A stretch of DNA of 64,000 nucleotides from Streptomyces sp. NBC_00353 (GTDB lineage Bacteria > Actinomycetota > Actinomycetes > Streptomycetales > Streptomycetaceae), in contig NZ_CP107985.1 in NCBI RefSeq assembly GCF_036108815.1, forward strand, positions 8,987,501-9,051,500, written 5' to 3'. The position numbers and the translations under genes are program-made. The notes under the pieces are model-generated. The model searched no databases and was not told the origin of the DNA. It saw nothing but the letters and a program-made list of their open reading frames with translations. Of this stretch, positions 18,036 to 26,474 are shown piece by piece; the stretch's first letter is position 1, and each line of letters begins with the position of its first letter.

Positions 18036-18729
18036 GAGTGCGGATCATCGCCCGTCCCGGCCAGTCCCGTCGAACGTTTTTCCACTACCCGCAGGTCGGA
18101 CGCTCCGCTCGAAGGCGCATGGCCCAGCTCCTGAGGACCGTTGACGGCTTCGACGCTTCCCGGACGCGGGGACCGGGCCTGCCCGGCACGCAGAGGCGTT
18201 CGCCGTTCTGGAGGGTCATGCCGCCGTGTCGGCGGGTGTCGCCGGATGGTGACGGCCCTGACGTCATCGGTGTGATGTCAGGGCCGTCCCGCGGGTCCGG
18301 CGTGGGGCACCGGATTACTGGAATTGTCTAGCACAACGGTGCATAGGGGACGTAAGAGACACGCGCTCTCGAAGTGAAGCGACCCCTCACGTGCGAAGGA
18401 TCCGCCGGACGCCTTACCGATGCCCTGGTCGAAGCCGTGCCGTCAGGCCGGCCTGACGGGCGCCCCGTCGACGGGGTGGGCCGTGGTGGCGCCGGCGTGG
18501 CATGAGCGGCATGCCGGTGTCGTCCTGGTGCGCGAAAGGCATGCGATCCGTCGCTGCGGCGTGGGTGTCCATGACGGGTGTTCAGGGTCCGAGAGGGTGA
18601 GTGGGTGTCATGAAGTCGCTCAGAAGGCCTAATCGTCTCCCATGTAGGCCTGTTTTCCTGCTTCTTGACGATATGTCAGGACAGTTCTATACACCCGGTC
18701 GGCCCCCTGGCGTCACACTTTCGATACAT
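18036..18729. other. Gene-free region containing an orphan hairpin
   Basis: About 700 bp without a credible gene. The main structure is the strong inverted repeat at 18251-18288, which lies downstream of nothing recognisable. A small minus-strand frame starting ..MTLQNGERLCVPG is seen over it but is not supported otherwise. Confidence 0.4.
18251..18288. terminator. Strong orphan hairpin
   Basis: GACGGCCCTGAC and GTCAGGGCCGTC pair perfectly over 12 bp and extend inward by about four more pairs with one G-T, leaving a small loop. It looks like a bidirectional terminator, yet the nearest genes start away from it on both sides. It may mark a lost gene or a small transcript. Confidence 0.5.
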
Positions 18730-18747
18730 CCGATATGACAGGTAAAG
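18730..18747 (+). promoter_or_regulatory. Promoter element of secreted paralogue copy 2
   Basis: CCGATATGACAGGTAAAG matches the element before copy 1 (6254-6271, minus strand) at 14 of 18 positions and at a similar distance from the start codon, with a comparable GC hairpin in the leader (GGCCGG..CCGGCC, 18771-18786). Confidence 0.5.
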
Positions 18748-18812
18748 GCCCCATAAGTACTTTTATTTCAGGCCGGTTGCCCGGCCGACCCTCAGAGACA
18801 AGGGAGAATGAC

Positions 18813-19376
18813 ATGACGACGCGTACCGTCGCCGTGACCGCCGCCGCAGTGGGCGCCGCGGTCCTCGCCACTACTGGTATCACCTATGCCTCGGCCGCTG
18901 GTTCCCCGCAGGCCGCTCCGTCCGTCCAGCAGGCCGCGCCGGCCGTCCAGCAGGGTGCCCCTGCGGCGGCTCCGCTCGGTGGCGAGGGCGGGAACGCAGG
19001 CGGGAACGGGGGTGGGAAGGGTAATGAAGGAGGCGGCTACGGGGGTGGCGGTGGCTACGGTGGTGGCCACGGCTACAAGTACGAAGGCCGGATCTTCATC
19101 AACGAGCGGTCGTACTCCGCCCGGTCGGAGGAGGGCTGCATCACTGTGGTCAGCGGGCTGGGCTCGCGGAGCTTCAACGTTCGCAATGACAGCCACAGGA
19201 GTGTAGAGCTCTTCCGTGGGGCGACCTGCGACAACGGTTCTCCGGTCGCCACTGTTGGTCCCTGGAGCACCAGCAACGGCGTCTTCACCCGCCAGGTCCG
19301 CGGCGGCGTGAAGGTTCGCAATGGTGTCGTGGGCAGCTTCCGAGTGGTCCGGGACCACTACGGCAACAAGTGGTAA
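18813..19376 (+). CDS. Secreted glycine-rich protein, copy 2 of a paralogous pair
   Basis: 187 aa, the same architecture as the gene at 5642-6187: near-identical Sec signal, an Ala/Pro/Gln spacer (QQAAPAVQQ, longer than in copy 1), GGGYGGG-type linker, and a C-terminal domain with paired cysteines (EEGCITV, ATCDNG) ending ..YGNKW. The C-terminal domains differ by only a few residues. GGGAG lies 6 nt before ATG. The start is placed here because the upstream in-frame stretch is promoter DNA. Function unknown; exported, possibly envelope-associated. Confidence 0.85.
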   Translation: MTTRTVAVTAAAVGAAVLATTGITYASAAGSPQAAPSVQQAAPAVQQGAPAAAPLGGEGGNAGGNGGGKGNEGGGYGGGGGYGGGHGYKYEGRIFINERSYSARSEEGCITVVSGLGSRSFNVRNDSHRSVELFRGATCDNGSPVATVGPWSTSNGVFTRQVRGGVKVRNGVVGSFRVVRDHYGNKW

Positions 19377-19396
19377 CAACTCCATCCGCACCACAC

Positions 19397-19433
19397 GGAA
19401 ACTCCGGCCCGTCGGAATCGGGCCGGGGTTTCC
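19397..19433 (+). terminator. Terminator of secreted paralogue copy 2
   Basis: A 15-bp stem (GGAAACTCCGGCCCG with CGGGCCGGGGTTTCC, one T-G pair) and a 7-nt loop begin 20 nt after the stop. The counterpart of copy 1 is at 5589-5617. Confidence 0.8.
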
Positions 19434-19896
19434 GGCATATGGGAAGGACTCCTCGGTGGATGCGCGGCGCCACACGGCGCATGCATGAACCGTGCCCTGC
19501 GTCCCATACACCCTTTACGCGATAATAGGTGTTCACCGAGTTCCCTGCGTGTCGCGGCAGCCGGACCCGGTCGGCTGCAGCCCTGCCAACCTGACCCCGG
19601 GGGCCGTGCCCGTGGGCGCACGATCGCCTGGCCGGTTGGGTTCGGGAAGGTCGCGCGTGATCTGCCTGAAGCTCCCCGAACTCCTTGCGATGCGGGCCTG
19701 CGGACTACACCGAAAGGGGTCCGAACCGTGGTCCTGAGAGGTGCGCCGAGGGGCACCGGAGGTACCGGCGGAGATGTGAACCACCCTTTCGCGGCGAGGC
19801 TGTCCGGGTTCCTGCGTGGTGGCCTGCCCGGTGCGATACGCCGGACGCGGATCTTTCTCCGGCACAGGCTGGATCCGTCAGCCGACCTTCATTCGT
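19434..19896. other. Gene-free region
   Basis: 463 bp. The first ~80 bp resemble the downstream flank of copy 1 (inverted, 5499-5588). The rest shows no gene. It ends at the convergent beta-propeller gene. Confidence 0.4.
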
Positions 19897-20916
19897 TCAC
19901 AGGTACGTCGGCGACACCGCCGCCGTCAGCACGCGGTGCGGGGCGCCTCCGCCGTCGGCCGCCACCGCGTAGAGGTCCGCGCCGTAGTCGCCCGGGAGCG
20001 CGTACGTGAGCGTGGTGTCGTCCTGCCAGACCGCCTGGTCGTCCACGCTGCGGGTTTCGGCCAGGGGGTGGTCCCTGAGCGTGCGCAGGTCCAGGACGTG
20101 CAGTCGCCACGGGGCGTCGGCGGGCAGGCCCTTGTCGCGGCTCTTGTAGGCGATGCGGGTGCCGTCGGGCGAGAGGGAGGGGCACTCCACGTTCGTCCGG
20201 AGCGTGGTGAGCGTGCGGGTGCGCAGGTCGCCCCGTACCAGATACGTCCTGCCCTTGGTGGCGAGCGTCGCGTAGAAGTGCCGGTCGTCGGCCGCGAAGG
20301 TGACGCCCCAGAAGTTGACGTCCGCGGCCCGGTAGCGGTGGCCGTTCTTGCGTATCGCGAAGTCCTCCAGGCTCGGTACGAGTTTGCCGGTGCGGGTGTC
20401 GAGGATTGCCGCGCGGGTGGAGAAGTTCGTGCCGGCGTAGCTGTCGCCGCCTACGAAGACCGTCCAGGCCGCCAGCCGCCCGCTGGGGGAGACCCGGGCG
20501 CGGGAGGGAATGCCGGGGATCGTGTAGTGCGCCCGCTCCCTGAGGTGCGTGTCGAGGATCGTGGCCCGGTAGCTGTCCTGCATCGCCCCGTGCACGGCTT
20601 GGAGGCAGACTCCGGTGCCCGAGGCCGCGTAGAAACGCAGGCACTTGACGCCCGACGCCGTTCGGGCACCCGTGGGCGACGACGCCGGGACCGTCGTCAG
20701 CTCGTCGCGGTGCGGCCCCCACGCCATGTTCCGGAACACGATCCGCCGCTTGTCGGTGAGCGTGACCCGGCCCGCGGCGACCGTCGGGCCGCCCGGCCGA
20801 GCCACGTCACGTCGTTCGGAGCGCGCGGCGGCGTGCAGCACGGAGGCCGTGGCGACCGCCGTGAGCACGGCGACCGCGCAGACGAGGACGAGCAGCTTGG
20901 TACGGGCGTTCGTCAT
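19897..20916 (-). CDS. Membrane-anchored or secreted beta-propeller (TolB/WD40-like) protein
   Basis: 339 aa. An N-terminal hydrophobic helix (..LLVLVCAVAVLTAVATASVL) is either a signal peptide or an anchor. The rest contains repeats of the TolB/PD40 type, e.g. ..RARVSPSGRLAAWTVFVGGD.. and ..CPSLSPDGTRIAYKSRDKG.., typical of six- or seven-bladed propellers used as interaction modules. No catalytic residues are recognisable. Its ATG overlaps the MFS stop (ATGA), so it is the last gene of a three-gene operon with the MFS transporter and phosphoesterase. Confidence 0.75.
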   Translation of the reverse strand: MTNARTKLLVLVCAVAVLTAVATASVLHAAARSERRDVARPGGPTVAAGRVTLTDKRRIVFRNMAWGPHRDELTTVPASSPTGARTASGVKCLRFYAASGTGVCLQAVHGAMQDSYRATILDTHLRERAHYTIPGIPSRARVSPSGRLAAWTVFVGGDSYAGTNFSTRAAILDTRTGKLVPSLEDFAIRKNGHRYRAADVNFWGVTFAADDRHFYATLATKGRTYLVRGDLRTRTLTTLRTNVECPSLSPDGTRIAYKSRDKGLPADAPWRLHVLDLRTLRDHPLAETRSVDDQAVWQDDTTLTYALPGDYGADLYAVAADGGGAPHRVLTAAVSPTYL

Positions 20917-22193
20917 ACGGGAACCTTCGCGGTGGGGCCGAGACGGAACGAGAAGACGGCGCACACGGCGAGCGCCACCGCGGCGGCCAGCAGCGCCGTG
21001 CGGTCACCCCACGCCGTCCAGGCGGCGCCGAAGGCCAGCGAGCAGACGAACCGGGCGACGGCCTGCCCGGTCTGTACCAGGGCGAGCCCCGACGAACGCA
21101 GCTCCTCGGGCACGCTCTCCGACGCCGCCGCCATCAGAATGCCGTCCGTGGCGGCGTAGAACGAACCGTGCAGGATGAGCACGATGTACGGGAGCGCTGT
21201 GCCGTGCCAGGACGAGAGCAGCAGTCCGTAGGCGGCGAGCAGTGCCCCGTGGCCGGCGAGGAACACCCGCCAGGGGCCCACCCGGTCCGCGAGCCGCCCC
21301 AGTGGCAGGGCGAGCAGCAGGAAGGCGGCGGCGGTCCCGATCGGCAGCAGCGCGAACCAGCGGTCGGGCACGCCGAGGCGGCGCTGGAGCAGCAGGTAGA
21401 CGAACGAGTCGCTGACGGTGGCAAGGCCGAGCAACAGGGCGCAGATACAGATGCGCCGGATGCCGCGCCGCCGCAGGAGGGCGAGGGCGGCTCGGAGCGT
21501 GGGGCGGGGTCGCTGGGCCGCCTGGTCGGTACGGCGTGCGGCGGACCCGCCCGGCACGAACAGGACCAGCACCAGCACGCCGACCACCGCGACGCAGAAG
21601 CTCACCGTGAACACCGCGTCATAGCCGTCGACCGTGGCGCGCAGGATCAGGAAGGCGGCGAGCGGGCCGAGCAGGGCGCCCGCGGTGTCCATCGCGCGGT
21701 GGACACCGAAGGCACGGCCGCGGGCCTCCGGGGGCGATGACAAGGAGATCAGGGCGTCGCGGGGCGCCGTGCGCAGTCCCTTGCCGGTGCGGTCGGCCGC
21801 GAGGACGAGACCTATGGGCGTGAGGGTGTGGGCGATGAGGAGGAGGGGTTTGCACACCGCCGAGAGGCCGTAGCCGATGATCGCGACGGGCTTGTGGCGC
21901 CCGCCGCCCCGGTCCGCGAAGTGGCCGCCGACCAGCCGCACCAGGGCCGAGAAGCCGTTGTAGACGCCGTCCAGGAGCCCGAAGCCGAGCGGGCTGAGGC
22001 CGAGTCCTGCCACCAGGTAGAGCGGCAGGACCGCCGTCACCATCTCCGATGACACGTCGGTGATCAGACTGACCGTGCCGAGCGCCAGCACCGTGGGGGC
22101 GACCGCCACGCGCCGCAGGGCCGGGGGAGTGCCCGGCCCGGCGGCGCGTTCGGCGGACCCCGCGCGGGTGGCGCGGCTGTCCGCTACGTACAT
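20913..22193 (-). CDS. MFS transporter
   Basis: 426 aa with about 12 hydrophobic helices. The motif-A-like loop after TM2 reads GGHFADRGGGRHKP, and the central loop carries ..DRTGKGLRTAPRDALIS, which is characteristic of the MFS subgroup containing YdgK/NreB-like and RND-independent drug exporters. Substrate unknown. Its ATG is 1 bp from the stop of the upstream phosphoesterase gene and its stop overlaps the next gene. Confidence 0.85.
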   Translation of the reverse strand: MYVADSRATRAGSAERAAGPGTPPALRRVAVAPTVLALGTVSLITDVSSEMVTAVLPLYLVAGLGLSPLGFGLLDGVYNGFSALVRLVGGHFADRGGGRHKPVAIIGYGLSAVCKPLLLIAHTLTPIGLVLAADRTGKGLRTAPRDALISLSSPPEARGRAFGVHRAMDTAGALLGPLAAFLILRATVDGYDAVFTVSFCVAVVGVLVLVLFVPGGSAARRTDQAAQRPRPTLRAALALLRRRGIRRICICALLLGLATVSDSFVYLLLQRRLGVPDRWFALLPIGTAAAFLLLALPLGRLADRVGPWRVFLAGHGALLAAYGLLLSSWHGTALPYIVLILHGSFYAATDGILMAAASESVPEELRSSGLALVQTGQAVARFVCSLAFGAAWTAWGDRTALLAAAVALAVCAVFSFRLGPTAKVPV

Positions 22194-22194
22194 G

Positions 22195-23085
22195 TCAGGA
22201 CGCCCAGACCCCGGTGATGTCCTTGGCGGACGCCGCGTTGCCCGCGTGGCCGAGGCCGTGCATGTCCTCGAGCGTGCGCAGCAGGTCGTAGTGGTTGTAC
22301 GTGGTGGAGGATGCGGAGCCCGGGGTCACCTGCTGGCCGTAGAGGACCGTGGGGATGCGGTTGCCGCTGAGCCGGTTGTCCTCGTCGAAGGTGACGACGA
22401 GGAGACTGTTGTGGGTCTTCGCCCAGGTTGCGAAGGCGCCGAGGTTGTTCTTCAGCCAGGTGTCACCGGTCGCCACCGAGCAGTCGTGCATGTCGCTGCA
22501 CAGGTTCGGGACGACGAAGGAGACCTGCGGCAGTTTCGTGTAGTCGGTGGGGAACTGCTGGAAGGTGTACGCGGACGAGGTGGGGACGTTGCTGAAGCCG
22601 AACCAGGGGTTGTGCTTGCGGGCGTAGCTGCCGCTGCTGCACGTGGTCGAACCCTGGCTGGGAAGCGTCTCGTTGTAGCTCGCCCAGGTCTTGCCTGCGG
22701 CGATCAGCTCTGATGCGAGGTTGGGCTTGCTGGAGAAGCCGGGGGTGTAGCAGCTGTCGTCCGTGATGCCCTGCGTGGAGCCGGAGAACAGGGCGAAGTA
22801 ATTGGGCTGGCTGGGGTGCGTCTCGGCGTACGAGGCGCTCAGGTTGGCGCCGCCGCTCTTCAGCGAGTTGATGTACGGGGCGCTGGAGGAGCCGATGACC
22901 TGGCTGTAGCCGTGGTTCTCGAAGACCACGACGATCACGTGGTCGGGGGTTGGCACGCCGGCTGCGGCCTGGGCGGACGAGGAGCCGCCGATGCCGGTCC
23001 ACAGGCCGACGACGGCGGCAGCGGTGAGGGTCAGGGCGCAGGTGAGGGCGGTGCGACTGCGGCGGAACACGGATCTGCCGGGCAC
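22195..23085 (-). CDS. Secreted phosphoesterase (acid phosphatase / phospholipase C-like family)
   Basis: 296 aa with a Sec signal (..LTAAAVVGLWTG..AQAAAG). The mature part matches the phosphoesterase family (PF04185): DHVIVVVFENHGY with the metal-binding Glu/Asn, ..THPSQPNYFALFSGSTQGI.., and ..LLVVTFDEDN.. with metal-binding Asp/Glu. These enzymes are extracellular acid phosphatases or phosphodiesterases. The GTG start has GGAGG 7 nt upstream. It is first in an operon with the MFS transporter, which suggests linked phosphate-ester hydrolysis and transport (inference). Confidence 0.88.
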   Translation of the reverse strand: MPGRSVFRRSRTALTCALTLTAAAVVGLWTGIGGSSSAQAAAGVPTPDHVIVVVFENHGYSQVIGSSSAPYINSLKSGGANLSASYAETHPSQPNYFALFSGSTQGITDDSCYTPGFSSKPNLASELIAAGKTWASYNETLPSQGSTTCSSGSYARKHNPWFGFSNVPTSSAYTFQQFPTDYTKLPQVSFVVPNLCSDMHDCSVATGDTWLKNNLGAFATWAKTHNSLLVVTFDEDNRLSGNRIPTVLYGQQVTPGSASSTTYNHYDLLRTLEDMHGLGHAGNAASAKDITGVWAS

Positions 23086-23262
23086 TGGGAACCTCCGGTG
23101 GGGGAGTGACGGGGGCGGTGCGGACAGAGCATGCTCACGCCAAGATGTATCCGGCGTACCTCACTGCACAAGAGGCATGAAGATCGGGTGAACGATCTCC
23201 TGCGCACCGTCTGCCCGTCGGCGACTGCGGCCCGTTACGCTCGCAGGGTACGAGGAGGCACA

Positions 23263-23631
23263 GGTGAGGAGAACGACCTCGGCGAAAACATCTCCACGCG
23301 CGGGATCGACCTGCTCGGCCTGCCTACCGGCGCACTACTGCACATCGGTGCCGAGGCGATCGCGGAGGTTACCGGCCTGCGCAATCCGTGCTCGCAGATC
23401 GAAGCCTTCCAGAAGGGTCTTCTGAGGGAGGTCTTCGAACTCGACGCGGAGACCGGGGACTTTTCCTTCAAGTCCGGGATCACGACTGTGGTCCGGCAGG
23501 GCGGCGAGGCCCACCCCGGCGACGCGATCGACGAGCGTCTTCATGCGCGCCTGCGGGCCCTGTCCCACGGGTGTTCCAGGGACAGGACCCGGGCGGGAAT
23601 GGCCTACTTCAGGGCGACGCTGTCTCCGTAA
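23263..23631 (+). pseudogene. Truncated MOSC-domain protein
   Basis: This frame encodes the C-terminal half of a MOSC domain: GENISTRGIDLLGLPTG, ..GAEAIAEVTGLRNPCSQI with the conserved cysteine, and ..GITTVVRQGGEAHPGD. MOSC proteins bind sulfur-carrying molybdenum cofactor adducts. The N-terminal half that should precede GENI is missing; upstream the frame reads as unrelated sequence. The tail overlaps the 3' end of the convergent gene. A 5'-deleted relic is the simplest reading. Confidence 0.65.
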
Positions 23632-24371
23632 GCGGCTGCGGTGCTCGTCGTGCTTGTGCCGGCGAACGTCCAGCGCCAGGTGCCAGCGGAATTCGCGGTC
23701 ACCGTCGTCCTGAGCTTCCCGCTGCTGTCGGTGGTCACCTTCTTGACCGTGGTGTAGGTGGAGGAGCCGGACTTCTTGTACTGAAGGGCCACGGCCTGGC
23801 CGCTGTACCCGGCGTAGGCGTTGGTGTCCCAGTTGGCCCGGGTGAGCGTCCCCGTCACGGTGAGCGTGCCGCCCTTGGCGACCGGCTCGGGGGAGGCCTG
23901 GGTGTCGGCGAGCTTGGCATAACGCTTCACCTTGACCGGTGCGCTGTCCTCGAGGTCGTAGAAGTCGCCGTCATTGGCGGCTGCCTCGGCAGTGAAGTGC
24001 CAGGTGCCGGCCGAGCTGTTCTTGAGGTCGTAGTAGTCGGTGCGGTCGGCGTCCAGGGTGAACTTGAAGACGCACTTCCTGGTGGTGGACGTGGGCCGGG
24101 TGCAGTCGGCGGAGCCTGCGTGGATGATCCGGCTGTCAGGGCTGACCAGCTTGGCGCCGTAGATGTCCTTGATCCCGGATCCGTCCTTGGCGACGGCAGT
24201 CACGGTCAGCGTCTGCGCCGCGCTGACTCCGGCGTTGACGGTCTGCTTGCTGAAGGACAGCGACGTGAAGACGGTGTCGCCCTTCTGGGTGTCGGCGTGC
24301 GCGGCCGGCGTCAGGAACGAGAGCAGCGCCAGAGCGCCGACGGCAGCGGCCGCGGTGGAACGAATACGCAT
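23604..24371 (-). CDS. Secreted protein with two beta-sandwich domains
   Basis: 255 aa. Sec signal (..VGALALLSFLTPAAHA). A first Ig-like domain (..TLTVTAVAKDGSGIKDIYGAKLV..) resembles DUF5707-type domains. The second (..KGGTLTVTGTLTRANWDTNAYAGYSGQAVALQYKKSG..) is a repeat common in Streptomyces exported proteins often annotated as calcium-binding, although no EF-hand or Asx-rich loop is seen here. ATG at 24371 with GGAGAAA upstream. Function unknown. Confidence 0.75.
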   Translation of the reverse strand: MRIRSTAAAAVGALALLSFLTPAAHADTQKGDTVFTSLSFSKQTVNAGVSAAQTLTVTAVAKDGSGIKDIYGAKLVSPDSRIIHAGSADCTRPTSTTRKCVFKFTLDADRTDYYDLKNSSAGTWHFTAEAAANDGDFYDLEDSAPVKVKRYAKLADTQASPEPVAKGGTLTVTGTLTRANWDTNAYAGYSGQAVALQYKKSGSSTYTTVKKVTTDSSGKLRTTVTANSAGTWRWTFAGTSTTSTAAAYGDSVALK

Positions 24372-24876
24372 GTTTCTCCGAAAACGATGAGCCGGATCTT
24401 GTCCGGGCGCGAGAAAGACCACTGACACCCGTGGTTGGTTGTACGACGGCAGACGGCACCCTGGCCGTGGAGATTTTTTGCGGCTTTTGTCCAACCGCAT
24501 GCTCGGACAGCTTCCTCACTGCCTGCTGAGCCACGCCCGCCTCGACGAAGCCATTGGCTCCCGGCTTCGAACTTGATCGCGTTCGCCGTGGAGCCGGTCC
24601 CTGGTCCGCCGCGGTCCGGCCCTTGTCGCGCCGAGACCGTCGACCTCGCACACGCCCCGGTCTCCGTGTGGCCCCGCGGAGGGGCGAGTCGCTCGACGCT
24701 ACCCCGCTGGGCCTCTTCCCGGACGGCGAAAACCCGCCCGGGAATGATTCAAACTTCAATCAAGTTTGAAGAACCAGGAGGGTCCATCGGCCCCTCGTGC
24801 CCCAGAACCCCTTGGGCGCCAGGTGCCTGCACCGCAGAACGAATGCTCGTGCAGAGAACGGAGAGCGGAGAACGTG
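24372..24876. other. Intergenic region before the TPR gene
   Basis: 505 bp between divergent genes. It contains the perfect palindrome at 24748-24770. No gene is supported. Confidence 0.4.
24748..24770. promoter_or_regulatory. Perfect operator-like palindrome
   Basis: TTCAAACTT and AAGTTTGAA are a perfect 9-bp inverted repeat around a 5-bp centre, 107 bp before the TPR gene. TTCAA..TTGAA dyads are typical of winged-helix (MarR/ArsR/PadR-type) operators. No matching regulator gene is adjacent. Confidence 0.6.
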
Positions 24877-25257
24877 ATGGTCGGTACACAGGGAGTGACC
24901 TGGAACGAGCGGCGGCAGTACGCGAGCCGTCTCTTCGAATCCCAGCGTTACCGCGCGGCTGCCCAGGTTCTCAAGGACCTGGTTGCCGCGGCGCCTCGCA
25001 ACCTGGACCTCCGCATGCTCCTCGCCCGTTCGTACTACTACACGGCGCAGCTCTCCCTGGCCGAGGCGGAACTGCGCCAAGTCCTGCGCGCCGAGCCCGC
25101 CCACCCCTCTGCCCACCTCGCCCTCGCCCGCGTCCTGGAGCGCCAGCACCGCTGCTCCGAGGCCGCGCCGCACATGAGGGTCGCGGACACGATGACCGCA
25201 CGGGACCTGCTTGCCCTCAGGCACCCCCACAATTCATCCCCTCGACTCGTTGGTTGA
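24877..25257 (+). CDS. Small TPR-repeat protein
   Basis: 126 aa, cytosolic. Residues ~10-110 hold three helix pairs with TPR spacing, e.g. ..ASRLFESQRYRAAAQVLKDLVAAAPRNLDLRMLLARSYYYTAQ.. (shown in part) and ..AEAELRQVLRAEPAHPSAHL... TPRs are protein-interaction scaffolds; the partner is unknown. GGAG at 24867-24870 supports ATG 24877. A consensus-like palindrome lies ~110 bp upstream. Confidence 0.8.
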   Translation: MVGTQGVTWNERRQYASRLFESQRYRAAAQVLKDLVAAAPRNLDLRMLLARSYYYTAQLSLAEAELRQVLRAEPAHPSAHLALARVLERQHRCSEAAPHMRVADTMTARDLLALRHPHNSSPRLVG

Positions 25258-25377
25258 GGCTGCTGCCCGCTGCCGGTCGTCCGCCCTCCCTGGGCGGTCA
25301 GGCCGCGGACGGGACGTGTGTCGTGGCGGGTGGCCGGGCCGCAGGCGCACAGCCGCCTACGTGATCGGTAAGAATTC

Positions 25378-25388
25378 CGAAACTTTCG
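25378..25388. promoter_or_regulatory. Xylanase-type palindrome CGAAA-C-TTTCG
   Basis: Perfect 5-bp arms around one base, about 380 bp before the GH11 start. CGAAA/TTTCG dyads occur in front of Streptomyces xylanase genes and bind a repressor there. A single copy is visible here. Confidence 0.5.
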
Positions 25389-25503
25389 AAATAACTGACC
25401 CAGATCTTGATCTATGAATCAGGGATTCCGTCGGACAGCCCTGCACTCGATCTATCAGACAGGCCATTGACCAGGCTTTATTCCGTCTTGGTAAATCCCT
25501 GGC

Positions 25504-25568
25504 CAAGGATTAGATTTCGGAATCCTTGCCGAAAGTGTTGACAACTTTGCGGGGCCGGACCAACCTAT
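25504..25568 (+). promoter_or_regulatory. Dyad plus -35 box upstream of the xylanase gene
   Basis: CAAGGATT (25504-25511) and AATCCTTG (25521-25528) form a perfect inverted repeat. TTGACA follows at 25538-25543, and a CCTAT-like -10 lies 18-20 bp further. This would leave a leader of about 190 nt. Confidence 0.4.
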
Positions 25569-25769
25569 CGCCATCGACGGACCTCAACCCCTGTCGATCC
25601 GGGTCGCCTGTGCGACCTGGTTCTCCGGTCGTTGACCACACGACGACCGGCCAACCGTCGCAGCGTTGGACGACGCTGACGCACGGTCGCGTCACCCTGG
25701 CCACCGACGGGTCGGCCAGGTCGTATCACGCTTGTCTGGCCTCCCTGCTGGCCTTCACGAGGAGGAAGC

Positions 25770-26474
25770 ATGAACATGAACGACGCACCCGCCCCCATGA
25801 ACCACGTCCCCGCCCAACCGCTCAACCGCAGGGGCTTCATCGGCGGTGCCGGAGCGTTGGCGCTCACGTCCGCGATGATGCTGCCCGGCACCGCCCACGC
25901 CGCCACGACCATCACCACAAATCAAACGGGCACGAATAACGGCTACTACTATTCGTTCTGGACCGATGGTGGTGGGTCGGTCTCCATGACCCTGGGGTCC
26001 GGTGGCAATTACAGCACCTCATGGAGCAACGTCGGGAATTTCGTTTGCGGTAAGGGCTGGAGCAACGGCGCGCGCAGGAGCGTGAACTACTCGGGCAGCT
26101 TCAACCCGTCCGGCAACGCGTATCTGGCTCTCTACGGGTGGACGTCAAACCCGCTCGTGGAGTATTACATCGTTGACAACTGGGGCACTTACCGGCCCAC
26201 GGGAACGTACAAGGGCACGGTCACCAGCGACGGCGGTACGTACGACATCTATCAGACGACGCGAACCAACGCCCCCTCCGTCGAAGGCACCAAAACCTTC
26301 AATCAGTACTGGAGCGTCCGGCAGTCGAAGAGGACGGGCGGGACCATAACCACTGGAAACCATTTTGACGCGTGGGCCAGTCATGGAATGCCCATGGGTA
26401 GTTTCAATTACTACATGATCCTCGCGACCGAGGGGTATCAGAGCAGCGGGAACTCCAATATAACGGTGAGCTGA
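25770..26474 (+). CDS. GH11 endo-1,4-beta-xylanase, Tat-exported
   Basis: 234 aa. The signal NRRGFIGGAGALALTSA is twin-arginine type, ending in ..AHAAT. The mature part is a compact GH11 jelly roll with ..GYYYSFWTDGGGSVSMTLG.., nucleophile Glu131 in NPLVEYYIVDNWG and acid/base Glu221 in ILATEGYQSSG. There is no carbohydrate-binding module, so it is the single-domain type like XlnC. It cleaves internal beta-1,4 bonds of xylan outside the cell. GGAGG 3 nt before ATG 25770 sets the start. Confidence 0.95.
   Translation: MNMNDAPAPMNHVPAQPLNRRGFIGGAGALALTSAMMLPGTAHAATTITTNQTGTNNGYYYSFWTDGGGSVSMTLGSGGNYSTSWSNVGNFVCGKGWSNGARRSVNYSGSFNPSGNAYLALYGWTSNPLVEYYIVDNWGTYRPTGTYKGTVTSDGGTYDIYQTTRTNAPSVEGTKTFNQYWSVRQSKRTGGTITTGNHFDAWASHGMPMGSFNYYMILATEGYQSSGNSNITVS

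Larger units (their letters stand above)
25258..25769 (+). other. Promoter region of the xylanase gene
   Basis: 512 bp, unusually AT-rich between 25365 and 25560. It carries a CGAAA/TTTCG palindrome, a second dyad and a TTGACA box, listed separately. No gene is supported. Confidence 0.5.
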
